DNA of 40,880 nt from Deltaproteobacteria bacterium RBG_16_49_23 (GTDB lineage: Bacteria; Desulfobacterota; BSN033; UBA1163): NCBI GenBank assembly GCA_001798855.1, contig MGQQ01000049.1, positions 1 through 40,880 on the forward strand, in the 5' to 3' direction. Shown one piece after another: positions 8,053 through 16,234 of this stretch. Positions within the stretch are counted from its first letter, which is position 1. Every line of letters begins with the position of its first letter. A model generated the notes under the pieces. That model was not told where the DNA came from. It did not search any database and saw nothing but the letters and a program-made list of their open reading frames with translations. A program made the position numbers and the translations under genes.

Positions 8053-8925
8053 TTATTTCTTAAACAGCCCTTCGGGTTTAATCAGCAGGATACCCATCAA
8101 TAAACCAAAAAGGAGCACATTGACCCATTGCATCGGGAAAAAGGCTCCACTCAGTCCAGTGATCAACCCGATCATAAGCCCGGCAATCGCTGAACCGATG
8201 ACACTCCCCACTCCGCCTACAATGACCACCAGAAAAAGGAAGATCAACCAGAGATTGTGGACAGGTGGATTGAACGAATACATATAGGCCATCGCTACCC
8301 CACCCGCTCCGGCTGAGGCGATGGCTATCCCAAAGGTAATCATTGAGACCCTCCGGAGGTTGATCCCCTGAAGAGCTGCCCCTTCTGGATCCTGCCATGT
8401 TGCGCGAACCGCCTTGCCGGTGCATGTACGGTAGAGGAAAAGATAGATGGCCAAAATGCCCATCAAGGAAAGGATAAAACCGATGAGATTAGAGACTTTG
8501 ATGATGATATCTCCGATGAAAATCACCTGGCTTGAATAAGCAGTTGTAATCAACCGCTCATCCGGCGACCAGGCGAAGAGCATGATGTTCTCCAATACAA
8601 TCGCCAGACCAAAAGTAAGGATCATGGAGGCGACGACCACATCCCTGGAGCGGGTAATGGGCTGAATGAGAAACCGGTGAATGAGAAGGCCCGTAACGAA
8701 CAGGAGTGGAAGGCTCAAGCAAAGAGACAAGACGGGATCAATCCCGTAGAGGGTCAACCCCCAGTAAGCAATGTAGGAAGCCATTATTCCGAAGGCAGCA
8801 TGGGCAATATTGATCACTTTCATGACTCCCCAGGTCAGGCTGAACCCCACACCGAAGAGTGCGAAGATGCCCCCCATGAGAAGGCCGCTCACGATGGACT
8901 GTAAAATCACGATGGGATTCAGCAT
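8053..8925 (-). CDS. livH: Branched-chain amino acid-type ABC transporter permease LivH
   Basis: This 290-residue permease starts at MLNPIVILQSI (8925), the usual LivH length. Family motifs are LTWGVMKVINIAHAAFGIM near residue 32 and VVIVGGVGSVIGSAIAG near 230. The open frame continues 17 codons upstream through the palindromic repeat at 8956-9003, which is unlikely to be coding. No strong ribosome-binding site precedes 8925, so the repeat may have displaced the original leader. It is part of the same operon as LivK and LivM. Confidence 0.88.
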   Translation of the reverse strand: MLNPIVILQSIVSGLLMGGIFALFGVGFSLTWGVMKVINIAHAAFGIMASYIAYWGLTLYGIDPVLSLCLSLPLLFVTGLLIHRFLIQPITRSRDVVVASMILTFGLAIVLENIMLFAWSPDERLITTAYSSQVIFIGDIIIKVSNLIGFILSLMGILAIYLFLYRTCTGKAVRATWQDPEGAALQGINLRRVSMITFGIAIASAGAGGVAMAYMYSFNPPVHNLWLIFLFLVVIVGGVGSVIGSAIAGLMIGLITGLSGAFFPMQWVNVLLFGLLMGILLIKPEGLFKK

Positions 8926-8953
8926 ATTCAATGGAGGTCGAATTTTGACCAGA

Positions 8954-9004
8954 AGCTGCCTGCCCTGCATGTGCAAAGGCCAAGCACAGGCAGGGGTAGG
9001 CAGA
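8954..9004. repeat. CTGCCTGCC palindromic repeat in the livK-livH gap
   Basis: CTGCCTGCCCTGC and GCACAGGCAGGGGTAGGCAG form an imperfect stem. In an operon mRNA this structure between the binding-protein and permease genes could stabilise the upstream livK message, a common arrangement in binding-protein-dependent transporters. It belongs to the same loose family as the palindromes at 1799-1818 and 32508-32541. Confidence 0.5.
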
Positions 9005-9082
9005 AAGGAATCTCTTTAAAAATTTCTATGGGTTTGAGGGAAATAGTCTAAAAGTTTAATAGATTCATCGTATCATCCTCGT

Positions 9083-10285
9083 CTATTTCCATGCAGGCTT
9101 TGGATAAACCGGCTCATGAGTTCGCATATCGGGAGGCCAGATTAATTCCACATTTCCGCCGATCACTTGAGTCAGGTAGACATACGGTTTCGGCAATCCC
9201 TTCTCGTCAAACTTGAAATTGCCTGCAATAGTCTTCACCTCATTCGTTTTGAGCCAATCGCGTATCTTCGTCTGATCCAACGATTTGGCTCCCCCCACCC
9301 CCTGTTGGAGAGTTTGCATCCAGGCATAACCGAATCCGAAATAGAGGGGAGGTTCGTCCTCTTTGAATTTGTCTTTGGCTGCCTTGATGATTTTATCGTT
9401 GCCCGGGTACATGAGTTTGTAGTGCCAGCTTGTCCCGGAAAAGACAAAGTCCCCGTCCTTCCCAAGCTCTTTGGTCCACTCTGGAATCACACTCCCGATC
9501 CCCTGGACGATCGCCTTCGGGGAGTAATCGAAGGCTTTGCAGGCCCGCAGGGTCATCACGCCGTCAGGAAACATCCCATTAGCGAAAAGAATGTCTGCTT
9601 TCATTTGCTTTGCCTTGGTGATCATGGTGTCTGCTGTCGTCAAAGGAAGGTTGTATTTTTCATCAATCACAATCTCGATTCCAAGCTCCTTACATCCCTT
9701 ATAGAGACTATCCATAAGGGCCATCCCGATGGGGTTATTCATCGTAAATACGGCAGCTTTCTTCGGATACTTATCCACTGGGACTGTCTTCATCCATTCA
9801 AAAAACCCGAGGTACCACCATTCGCCCATGAGGGGTGGACTTCCGAAGGAATAAGTGTAACCCTGAGAAAATGATCTCATGTGTCCGCCCATGGAGACAT
9901 AAACCATTTTATACTTCTCGACCACAGGCATGACCGCTGTGCAGGCGGTACCCGGATATCCACCCAGAAGAAGGTCAACTTTATCTACCGTGATCACCTT
10001 TTCTGCCAAACTCACGGCCTCCTTGGCATCGCTTTTGTCATCATAAATGACAAGCTTGACAGGCCTGCCCAGTATCCCTCCTTTCGCATTCACTTCATCC
10101 GCCCAATACTGATAGCCCTTCTCAACCCATTTGCCCGTGGCAGAAAAAGTTCCGGTAAGAGGCAAGGAACCACCAATGACAATGGGTTTTTCAGCGGCCA
10201 GGGATGGAGAGCGCTGGCCCACCACCAAACCGATGGAAAGGCATAAGCCCAGAACCAAAATTTTTTTAAAAAATCTCTTTCTCAT
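9083..10285 (-). CDS. ABC transporter periplasmic substrate-binding protein (LivK-like)
   Basis: This 400-residue periplasmic binding protein of the type-1 (Leu/Ile/Val) class has a signal peptide MRKRFFKKILVLGLCLSIGL with likely cleavage after SLAA. Mature IVIGGSLPLTGTFSATG is the usual N-terminal lobe. DKVDLLLGGYPGTACTAVMPV is the loop that contacts the ligand carboxylate. It is longer than amino-acid-specific LivJ/K (about 345-370), as seen in homologues that bind aromatic or hydrocarbon-derived acids. It is the first transporter gene in the leftward operon and determines substrate specificity, which cannot be read here. Confidence 0.88.
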   Translation of the reverse strand: MRKRFFKKILVLGLCLSIGLVVGQRSPSLAAEKPIVIGGSLPLTGTFSATGKWVEKGYQYWADEVNAKGGILGRPVKLVIYDDKSDAKEAVSLAEKVITVDKVDLLLGGYPGTACTAVMPVVEKYKMVYVSMGGHMRSFSQGYTYSFGSPPLMGEWWYLGFFEWMKTVPVDKYPKKAAVFTMNNPIGMALMDSLYKGCKELGIEIVIDEKYNLPLTTADTMITKAKQMKADILFANGMFPDGVMTLRACKAFDYSPKAIVQGIGSVIPEWTKELGKDGDFVFSGTSWHYKLMYPGNDKIIKAAKDKFKEDEPPLYFGFGYAWMQTLQQGVGGAKSLDQTKIRDWLKTNEVKTIAGNFKFDEKGLPKPYVYLTQVIGGNVELIWPPDMRTHEPVYPKPAWK

Positions 10286-10342
10286 CTCTTTCCCTCCTTT
10301 AGATGGACTTGGTTCAAGCCTAATTTTTGAAGATTCGTTTTC

Positions 10343-11269
10343 CTAAAAATTAACTTTGTCCTTACCTTTCAGGCCAAGGATACGTCTGGCCTCTTCAGGG
10401 GTGGCAGGTTCTCGGTCTAATTCTTTAGCTAATCGAATGGCTTTCTCCACCAGTTCGGCGTTCGACTTTGCCAAGACGCCCTTTCTGATATAGATATTGT
10501 CTTCCAAACCAACCCTCACATGACCGCCCATCTGAAGTGAAATGGCTGCCAGATTGAATTGGGCAATGCCAACGCCAACCTCGCTCCAGGTGAAGTTCTT
10601 AGGACCGAAGAGGATGTCGGCTTTATGTTTCAAGAATGTCAGGTCCTCTGCCATGGTTCCGATACCTCCCAGAACACCCATAACGAATTGCAGGTGCATA
10701 GGGAAATCCACCATCTTCTCCTGAACCAGGAAATTTAAGTTATAAAGATGTCCAACATCGTAGATTTCCAACTCTGGCTTTACATTATTTTCTTTCGTCA
10801 CCTTACAGAGGTGTTCAAAGTCCAAGAAGGTGTTCTTGAAGACGAAGTCCTTGCTCATCTCTAAGTAACGGGGCTCCCATGGGTACTTCCAATCCCCGTG
10901 GCGTTTTAAGGCCGGATGGAGAGCGAAGTTTATCGACCCTAGATTGAAGGAACACATCTCTGGTTTGAACTCCGGAACATTGGCCGCTCGCTCTTTAACT
11001 GTCATGGTTGGAGACCCGCCTGTTGTGATACAGATCACTGCATCGCTTCTCGACTTGATCTCAGTGAGGATGGTCCGAAAATGCTCAGGATCGGCCGATG
11101 GAGCGCCGTGGTCTGGATGGCGGGCATGGATGTGGACGATGGCCGCTCCTGCCTTTGCTGCTTCCACAGCGGAGCCAGCAATTTCTTCGGGGGTAAGGGG
11201 TAGATGAGGCGTCAATGTTGGAATCGTGGCCGCACCTGTGATGGCCGCCGAAATGATGACCTTTCCCAT
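10343..11269 (-). CDS. Beta-keto acid cleavage enzyme (BKACE, DUF849)
   Basis: This 308-residue TIM-barrel protein of the 3-keto-5-aminohexanoate cleavage enzyme family condenses a beta-keto acid with acetyl-CoA to give acetoacetate and a new CoA ester. The metal ligands are visible as VHIHAR (H46 and H48) and a late GLEDN glutamate. Length and motifs are complete. AGAGGAATCTCC precedes the ATG. Sitting between a cyclase-family hydrolase and a carboxylate importer, it probably works on the acid brought in by that transporter. BKACE subgroups differ in the residues around the substrate side chain, so the actual beta-keto acid is unknown. Confidence 0.85.
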   Translation of the reverse strand: MGKVIISAAITGAATIPTLTPHLPLTPEEIAGSAVEAAKAGAAIVHIHARHPDHGAPSADPEHFRTILTEIKSRSDAVICITTGGSPTMTVKERAANVPEFKPEMCSFNLGSINFALHPALKRHGDWKYPWEPRYLEMSKDFVFKNTFLDFEHLCKVTKENNVKPELEIYDVGHLYNLNFLVQEKMVDFPMHLQFVMGVLGGIGTMAEDLTFLKHKADILFGPKNFTWSEVGVGIAQFNLAAISLQMGGHVRVGLEDNIYIRKGVLAKSNAELVEKAIRLAKELDREPATPEEARRILGLKGKDKVNF

Positions 11270-11328
11270 GGAGATTCCTCTGACAATGTTTAATAGTTAG
11301 CCCGACATCGGGAGAAAAACTCGTTTGC

Positions 11329-12129
11329 TTAATCTTCGTCAACGATGGCCACAGGTCGAACCCAAGCGGCGCTGGCCCGTTTGATTTTGATTGGGAAACA
11401 ACAGACGGTAAATCCGTGGGGTCGACCGATGGCCGAAAGATTAGCCATCTTTTCCATGTGGCAATATCCGATCTCTATCCCGGCAAAATGGGCTTCCCAA
11501 ATGACCTTTGGATTTCCTGTCTCCTTAAACTCTTTGGCCAAAAAGGGTAGAGGTCTGTCCCAACTCCATGCATCGATGCCCACAACCCTGACACCCTTCT
11601 CGGTAAGGAAGAGTGTGCTCTCTCTGTTCATTCCGGCGCCCTTGACCAGGTACTGAGGCGATCCCCAGGCTGAATCGGCTCCTGTCTGAATGAGAACGAT
11701 ATCTAATGGTTTGATCTCATATTTTATCCGTTTAAGTTCCTTCTTTACATCCTCCGCAGTTATCCGATCACCATCTGCCTTGTTCCGGAAATCAAGGACC
11801 ACCCCATCGTTTAAGCACCATTCCAAAGGGATCTCGTCGATGGTCAAAGAGGGTTTGCCCCGGTCCATAGTGGGGTGGTAATGATATGGCGCATCCAGAT
11901 GCGTCCCTGAGTGGGTGGTCAGGGTTAAAAACTCCAGGGCCCAACCCAGACCCTTAGGTAGTTGATCTTTGGTCACTCCGGGGAAAAACTCCTTCATCTG
12001 TTCGGCTCCCCGTCCGTGATCAATATAGTCGATCTTAGGAATCATCATGGCGGGATCACTTGGAAGATCCGGCTCGATAACAATGCTCAAGTCGATAAAA
12101 CGTCGGCGTCTTGAACTCAATTTTCTCAT
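11329..12129 (-). CDS. Cyclase-family metal-dependent hydrolase (kynurenine formamidase-like)
   Basis: This 266-residue protein has the metal-binding signature HSGTHLDAPYH (H73, H77, D79, H83), the family hallmark. A later WEAHFAGIEIGYCHMEK segment supplies the remaining active-site residues. Members hydrolyse N-formylkynurenine, isatin or cyclic amides/lactones. It is longer than KynB (about 210 residues), with an extra N-terminal part. Its ATG overlaps the stop of the TetR gene (ATGA), so the two are coupled. Next to BKACE and an importer it likely performs an early ring- or amide-opening hydrolysis; this is inference. Confidence 0.82.
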   Translation of the reverse strand: MRKLSSRRRRFIDLSIVIEPDLPSDPAMMIPKIDYIDHGRGAEQMKEFFPGVTKDQLPKGLGWALEFLTLTTHSGTHLDAPYHYHPTMDRGKPSLTIDEIPLEWCLNDGVVLDFRNKADGDRITAEDVKKELKRIKYEIKPLDIVLIQTGADSAWGSPQYLVKGAGMNRESTLFLTEKGVRVVGIDAWSWDRPLPFLAKEFKETGNPKVIWEAHFAGIEIGYCHMEKMANLSAIGRPHGFTVCCFPIKIKRASAAWVRPVAIVDED

Positions 12130-12773
12130 TTCCTGGTCCTTAGAGACCCTCGGCTCCGTTCGCTTATGATCCCTTCGAGAAAGATACAGGCACAGTCCTG
12201 GCTGAGTTCTTCAATACTTAGAAAATCCATCTTTTTCATGACATTCTTGTACACTGCCAGGTTCGAAATCATAGCCTGGTAGGCAAAGATAATGGTTCGA
12301 GGATCGATCTTTTTAAAAACCCCCTGTTTGACACGACTGGAAACATAATCCGTGAGGCGACTGATCATGAGAGTATCCTGCTTGTGGAAATGAACCCGGT
12401 GAAAATTGTCCTCCCTCAACCGAGCAACCATCAGGATCTTGAAAATTTCGCGGTCCTTGCGGTTTGCCGTATGGCGAAGGATATGGTAGGCGAATGTATA
12501 GAAGACGCCAAAGTCGTCCCCCCGAAGGATGGGCTCAGCGAGATCTTTGTCCAGGGGATGGGTGCGGTAGGCGGTCTCTGCAATGTTTTGATAGATATCC
12601 TTCTTGGATCCGAAAAGCTGAATGACTCGGGGACGGCTCAAGCCGATACGGGCGGCAATTTCGTCCAGAGTCGTTGCAGAAAAACCCTGCTTTGCAAAAA
12701 GGGATTGGGCGGCGTCTAATACCTGAGCCCTTCGATCTTCTGAGGAAAGCCTCTTGGGTTTTAATCTCGCCAT
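12126..12773 (-). CDS. TetR/AcrR-family transcriptional regulator
   Basis: This 215-residue regulator has an N-terminal helix-turn-helix (LDEIAARIGLSRPRVIQLFGSKKDIY, residues 37-62) and an all-helical ligand domain typical of the family. The C-terminus is basic. It is the first gene of an operon with the cyclase, BKACE and the importer. It is therefore likely to be autoregulated and to sense the transported compound or its CoA ester. A promoter and an 18-base palindrome lie just upstream (12804-12858). Confidence 0.87.
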   Translation of the reverse strand: MARLKPKRLSSEDRRAQVLDAAQSLFAKQGFSATTLDEIAARIGLSRPRVIQLFGSKKDIYQNIAETAYRTHPLDKDLAEPILRGDDFGVFYTFAYHILRHTANRKDREIFKILMVARLREDNFHRVHFHKQDTLMISRLTDYVSSRVKQGVFKKIDPRTIIFAYQAMISNLAVYKNVMKKMDFLSIEELSQDCACIFLEGIISERSRGSLRTRK

Positions 12774-12803
12774 ATCTGGTGGTCGGATTATTTCGTTTTT
12801 CGG

Positions 12804-12832
12804 TAAATATCACAGGAAGTTTTAGTTGTCAA
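12804..12832 (-). promoter_or_regulatory. Sigma-70-type promoter of the TetR-led operon
   Basis: On the - strand TTGACA (12832-12827) is followed by a 17-base spacer and TATTTA (12809-12804), preceded by TG to give an extended -10 (TGATATTTA). The predicted start of transcription is about 12797, some 24 bases before the TetR ATG. It drives the whole leftward transporter operon. Confidence 0.6.
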
Positions 12833-12840
12833 GTATTTTT

Positions 12841-12858
12841 TTACTAACATGTAAGTAA
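12841..12858. promoter_or_regulatory. Operator-like palindrome (candidate TetR site)
   Basis: TTACTAACATGTAAGTAA is an 18-base sequence that is palindromic at 16 of 18 positions. It ends 9 bases upstream of the -35 box of the TetR-led operon. Size, symmetry and position fit a TetR dimer site that controls its own operon. A single site is seen, so activation rather than simple occlusion is also possible. Confidence 0.55.
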
Positions 12859-13013
12859 TTTCGTTAATTAACCTATTTCTAATCGATGAAAGAATTTCCT
12901 TTTTCCTTAGCTTGTGAAGTGCCGGGCTAAGACTCCACAATCTTCTAACCTTTCGAAAGTCAAAATATTTAAATGTATTTCCATTCCATACAGATTTGAC
13001 TTGACAATAAATG

Positions 13014-13418
13014 CTAATCAAGGGTCTTCAGTTTCTCCCAGAAAGCTCTTGGAGAGACAATTTCCATATTCCCTATCCTTTTTAGCCCGAGAAGTTCTTT
13101 GTCCCCGGTGATAAAAAGGTCTGGTTTCCCATTTAAGGCACATGATAGAATGGTTAGGTCGTCTTTATCCTTAATTTCTATATCAGGGAGAGAAGAAGGA
13201 GTTGAAAAAACCGATTCCTTTTGCAGGACCTCCACTAATTCGGAGGTCAAATTTTCCGGCACGCCAAGCTTATTACAAAGCGCTTTTTCCAATTCTTTGA
13301 TCAGTGAGTCTGAGATAACCAATTGGTGATGAATCAGGCTATTCCTCAATACATCCGCGCTTAGTCCCCGGGTGGCCACTGCGCTGACTAACACATTGGT
13401 GTCAAGAAATATCCTCAT
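13014..13418 (-). CDS. PIN-domain toxin (VapC-like)
   Basis: This 134-residue PIN-domain ribonuclease has the acidic metal site LDTNVLVSA (D6), a middle glutamate in KELEKAL, KDKDDLTIL and FITGDKELL. This is the pattern of the toxin component, PIN family (PIN_3-like). It overlaps its antitoxin by 4 bases, the standard TA layout. A second, truncated copy of its last 54 residues, 46 of them identical, lies at 20128-20322. This copy appears intact and therefore the functional one. Confidence 0.88.
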   Translation of the reverse strand: MRIFLDTNVLVSAVATRGLSADVLRNSLIHHQLVISDSLIKELEKALCNKLGVPENLTSELVEVLQKESVFSTPSSLPDIEIKDKDDLTILSCALNGKPDLFITGDKELLGLKRIGNMEIVSPRAFWEKLKTLD

Positions 13419-13636
13419 GAGATCTGGGAGAAAATATCCTCGTCGGTCAGTAAGCCTCGGGCTTCAGCAAAAGGCATGATCCTCTTCCTTAATTCCTCAA
13501 ATTGCTCAAGCCGCAGTTGACGTTTCAATGCCTCCCGGGCAATTTCGCTCCGATTTTTCCTTGACTTTTTGCTTGCTTTTGTCAACAGGCGATCGAGATC
13601 CTTATCCAGCCTGATGGTTAATGTGGCGGTTTTCAT
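13415..13636 (-). CDS. Ribbon-helix-helix antitoxin partner of the PIN toxin
   Basis: This 73-residue protein has an N-terminal RHH DNA-binding fold (TATLTIRLDKDLDRLL, then KKSRKNRSEIAREALKR). The C-terminal part is acidic and probably wraps the toxin. The ATG at 13636 was chosen over an upstream TTG. The overlapping toxin start implies coupling, and autorepression by the RHH domain is usual. Codons 1-42 are duplicated at 23453-23577. Confidence 0.85.
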   Translation of the reverse strand: MKTATLTIRLDKDLDRLLTKASKKSRKNRSEIAREALKRQLRLEQFEELRKRIMPFAEARGLLTDEDIFSQIS

Positions 13637-13681
13637 GTAAAACAATGTAAGACATTTCCGCAGGGAATGTCGATATGAATT

Positions 13682-13811
13682 ATCGTATCAATTTAGCGGT
13701 TTGAAATAAACTTTTTAAAATCCCTCCCTACCTCCCTTTGCCAAAGGGAGGTAAAATATTTCCCCCTTTTGACAAAGGGGGATTAGATACCCTTTTTCAA
13801 AGAGCTAAAAT
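13682..13811. mobile_element. MITE-like element with target duplication, copy 2
   Basis: This 130-base non-coding insert is flanked by a perfect direct repeat GATATGAATT (13672-13681 and 13812-13821). Its ends are imperfect inverted repeats: left TATCAATTTAGCGGTTTGAAA, right (reverse complement) TATCATTTTAGCTCTTTGAAA. The interior has the CCCTTTGCCAAAGGG and CCCCCTTTTGACAAAGGGGG hairpins. The homologous stretch near 23597-23625 lacks the element and keeps a single target-like sequence, so this is an insertion event rather than ancient structure. The exact split between target duplication and terminal repeat is uncertain. Confidence 0.7.
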
Positions 13812-13913
13812 GATATGAATTTTCTTAACCGATCCCATCTTTTTCATGTATTATATTTTGTGTGACAAAGGTAGGCTGTGCAGATGACAAAAGTCTCTAA
13901 AAATAGAACAGGA

Positions 13914-14038
13914 TCAGAGGCCGTTGGCTATTTTTCCATCCCGGGGATGGATCTTGCGGGAGGAGTAGGCGGCATTTTCCGGATTGTGGGTGACCCTGAT
14001 GATCGTCCGGCCTTCTGCGTTGAGCGATTTGAATAACG
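13914..14038 (-). pseudogene. 3' fragment of a LolD/MacB-type ABC ATPase gene
   Basis: On the - strand the segment reads LFKSLNAEGRTIIRVTHN...DGKIANGL and a stop. This matches the last 40 residues of the intact ATPase at 23705-24382 with few changes. The 5' part of the gene is absent. Together with the toxin-antitoxin genes it forms a duplicated block from the 20-24 kb region. Homology stops abruptly at about 14038, next to the mla operon leader. Confidence 0.8.
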
Positions 14039-14158
14039 TTTGGTGAAAAATTATTAGTCTATGCAGTTAAAATTGTGTATAATTGTGTTAAAAAGGACCA
14101 GCTTTTCCGGTCGTCTTGGGCGCTGATAGCTGATCGATGGGGGGGGAGAATTATAGGA

Positions 14159-14974
14159 ATGGAGAAAAGAGTTCAACCATCAGGGATCTCGTTTATTGTA
14201 TTTTTCAACGTCTTTGGCAAATTAGCCATTGATCTGGTAAACGATCTCGGTGCAGCGGCAATCTTTTTTAGCAAAGCCTTTCGGATGATATTTCGATCCA
14301 AACAGCTTCCGGAAATTGTTCAACAGGTTTATCATATTGGCGCCAGATCATCGAGCATTGTAATGCTTGTCGGCCTATTTACCGGAATGGTTCTAGGACT
14401 GCAACTTTACTATACCCTCGCGAAATTTGGATCCGAAGGCATGCTCGGTTCGGTCATCTCCCTCTCTCTCATCAGAGAGCTTGGGCCTGTTCTAACAGCA
14501 ATCATGATTACTGCCCGGGCAGGTTCTTCCATGGCTGCAGAGATCGGCATCTTACGCATTTCGGAGCAGATCGACGCCCTCTATACCATGCGGATTGATC
14601 CCGTACGTTATCTTGTCAGCCCGAGGATCGCTGCCTCCATCATCAGTTTTCCTTTATTAACAGCTTTTTTTGACCTCATTGGGATCCTGGGTGGATACCT
14701 CACAGGGGTTGTGCTCCTGAGTGCCAGCGGGGGGGTATACTTTGCCCGCGTCCTGTCCTCCGTTGATATCGTTGATATTAGGGGAGGATTTATCAAATCG
14801 CTTGTCTTTGCGGTCATTGTTTCAACCATTTGCTGCTTTCAGGGTTATTTCACCCATATGCGGTCTGACAGTTCCGGAGCCAAAAGCGTCAGTCTCTCCA
14901 CCACATCGGCGGTTGTAGTGTCCTGTGTGATGATTCTTATAGCAGACTACGTGGTGACTTCTTTTCTGATGTAG
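14159..14974 (+). CDS. mlaE: MlaE-type phospholipid ABC transporter permease
   Basis: This 271-residue permease starts at the ATG at 14159 (GGGGGAGAA upstream), since the longer frame adds 28 residues with no homology-like character. It has five to six hydrophobic segments. The MlaE motif ISLSLIRELGPVLTAIM and the following ARAGSSMAAEIG are diagnostic. With MlaF, MlaD and MlaC it moves phospholipids between the inner membrane and the periplasm or outer membrane. No STAS-domain MlaB is encoded in the operon. Confidence 0.9.
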   Translation: MEKRVQPSGISFIVFFNVFGKLAIDLVNDLGAAAIFFSKAFRMIFRSKQLPEIVQQVYHIGARSSSIVMLVGLFTGMVLGLQLYYTLAKFGSEGMLGSVISLSLIRELGPVLTAIMITARAGSSMAAEIGILRISEQIDALYTMRIDPVRYLVSPRIAASIISFPLLTAFFDLIGILGGYLTGVVLLSASGGVYFARVLSSVDIVDIRGGFIKSLVFAVIVSTICCFQGYFTHMRSDSSGAKSVSLSTTSAVVVSCVMILIADYVVTSFLM

Positions 14975-14983
14975 AGGAGGCCT

Positions 14984-16234
14984 ATGGAAACGCCACTCAT
15001 AGAATTTAGAGATGTTACCAAGCGCTTTGGCGGCCTCACCGTCCTCGACCGGGTCAATCTGAAGATTTATGAGAATCAGATCACCACGATCATGGGTAAA
15101 AGCGGTGCGGGCAAGAGTGTGATGCTCAAACACATCATCGGTTTGCTTTCGCCTGATGCAGGCACCATCTTGTTCTCAGGAAGACCCATTAACAAGATGA
15201 AAATGGGAGAATGGGATCAATACAGAAGTCAGATCAGTTACCTGTTTCAACACAACGCCCTTTTCGACTCCCTGACAGTCTTTGACAATATCGCCCTGCC
15301 ACTGAGACAAACCACCGTCATGAGCCCCAAGGAAATTGAGAAAAAGGTGATGGCTCGAATTGAGCAGACCGAACTCACGGAAGCAGCAGGTAAATATCCG
15401 ACAGAACTCTCGGGCGGCATGCAGAAACGTGTTGCCTTGGCACGGGCTCTCGTGACCGACCCAAAGATCGTGCTCTTTGATGAGCCGACAACCGGACAAG
15501 ACCCGATCCGGAAAAATGCGATCCTGAGCACAACTGCCCATTACAGGAAAAAGTTCGGTTTTACTGCAGTCCTCGTCAGCCACGACATTCCCGATGTTTT
15601 TTTCATCTCCGACCGGATCATTCTCCTCTGGGAAGGGGGGGTGGCCTTTCAGGGGCCCTATGAGGAATCCACTCGGTTGGATCATCCCATGGCAGAGGAG
15701 TTTCTCCGGAGCCTTGAAGGGTTTCAGGATGAATTGACGGGTCTCCTTTCGAAACAAATGTTCAGGGCCAGGTACGCCTCGACGTTAAATCAGGGGCAGG
15801 CAGAAAAAGCCGTGACTGCTCTCCTGTTCAGCGTGGAATTCGATCTCCTAACCGAAGCACTCGGACCCTTGGCAGCAACGGAGGTTCTCAAGGCATTAGG
15901 AGAATACATCCATACAAACCTTGGTTCCGTGGGAGGGTTCTCGGCCAGGCATAGCATCGGGCAAATTCTGGCGATCCTCCCCTATACCGATATTCATGAG
16001 GCGAAGCAATTGGTAGAAAATTTTGGCAAGGGACTTCAGAAAGAAGTATTGTCAAATATTCAGGCCCTGACAAAGGCGAACATCGGTGCCACTGCCTGTT
16101 TTGAAATTTATGTTTATGCGGGTATGACGGAAGCTCACTCCAATGATGACATTGACAGGATTATTGAAAAGGCGAGAGCGAACCAAGAAATCATTGCAAC
16201 CCATCGGTGCGATTCAAAGGGCGGAGAGATATGA
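14984..16234 (+). CDS. mlaF: MlaF-type ATPase fused to a degenerate GGDEF-like domain
   Basis: Residues 1-245 are a standard MlaF ATPase: Walker A GKSGAGKS, signature LSGGMQKR, Walker B VLFDEPTTGQDP and SHD. MlaF is normally about 250-270 residues; this protein has 416. Residues 249-410 follow the GGDEF-domain pattern: DELTGLLSKQMF at the start, ALLFSVEFDLLTEALGP in place of the DiDhFKriND strand, then ARHSIGQILAILP where RyGGDEFailLP is expected. The signature itself is SIGQI (324-328), so diguanylate cyclase activity is excluded. The tail may replace MlaB as a regulatory partner or bind a nucleotide. The domain call is by eye and is an inference. The stop overlaps the MlaD start (ATGA). Confidence 0.85.
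   Translation: METPLIEFRDVTKRFGGLTVLDRVNLKIYENQITTIMGKSGAGKSVMLKHIIGLLSPDAGTILFSGRPINKMKMGEWDQYRSQISYLFQHNALFDSLTVFDNIALPLRQTTVMSPKEIEKKVMARIEQTELTEAAGKYPTELSGGMQKRVALARALVTDPKIVLFDEPTTGQDPIRKNAILSTTAHYRKKFGFTAVLVSHDIPDVFFISDRIILLWEGGVAFQGPYEESTRLDHPMAEEFLRSLEGFQDELTGLLSKQMFRARYASTLNQGQAEKAVTALLFSVEFDLLTEALGPLAATEVLKALGEYIHTNLGSVGGFSARHSIGQILAILPYTDIHEAKQLVENFGKGLQKEVLSNIQALTKANIGATACFEIYVYAGMTEAHSNDDIDRIIEKARANQEIIATHRCDSKGGEI

Noticed and set aside
9167-9874. 235-codon + strand ORF opposite livK
   Set aside because: Shadow of the binding-protein gene; no domains or start signal.
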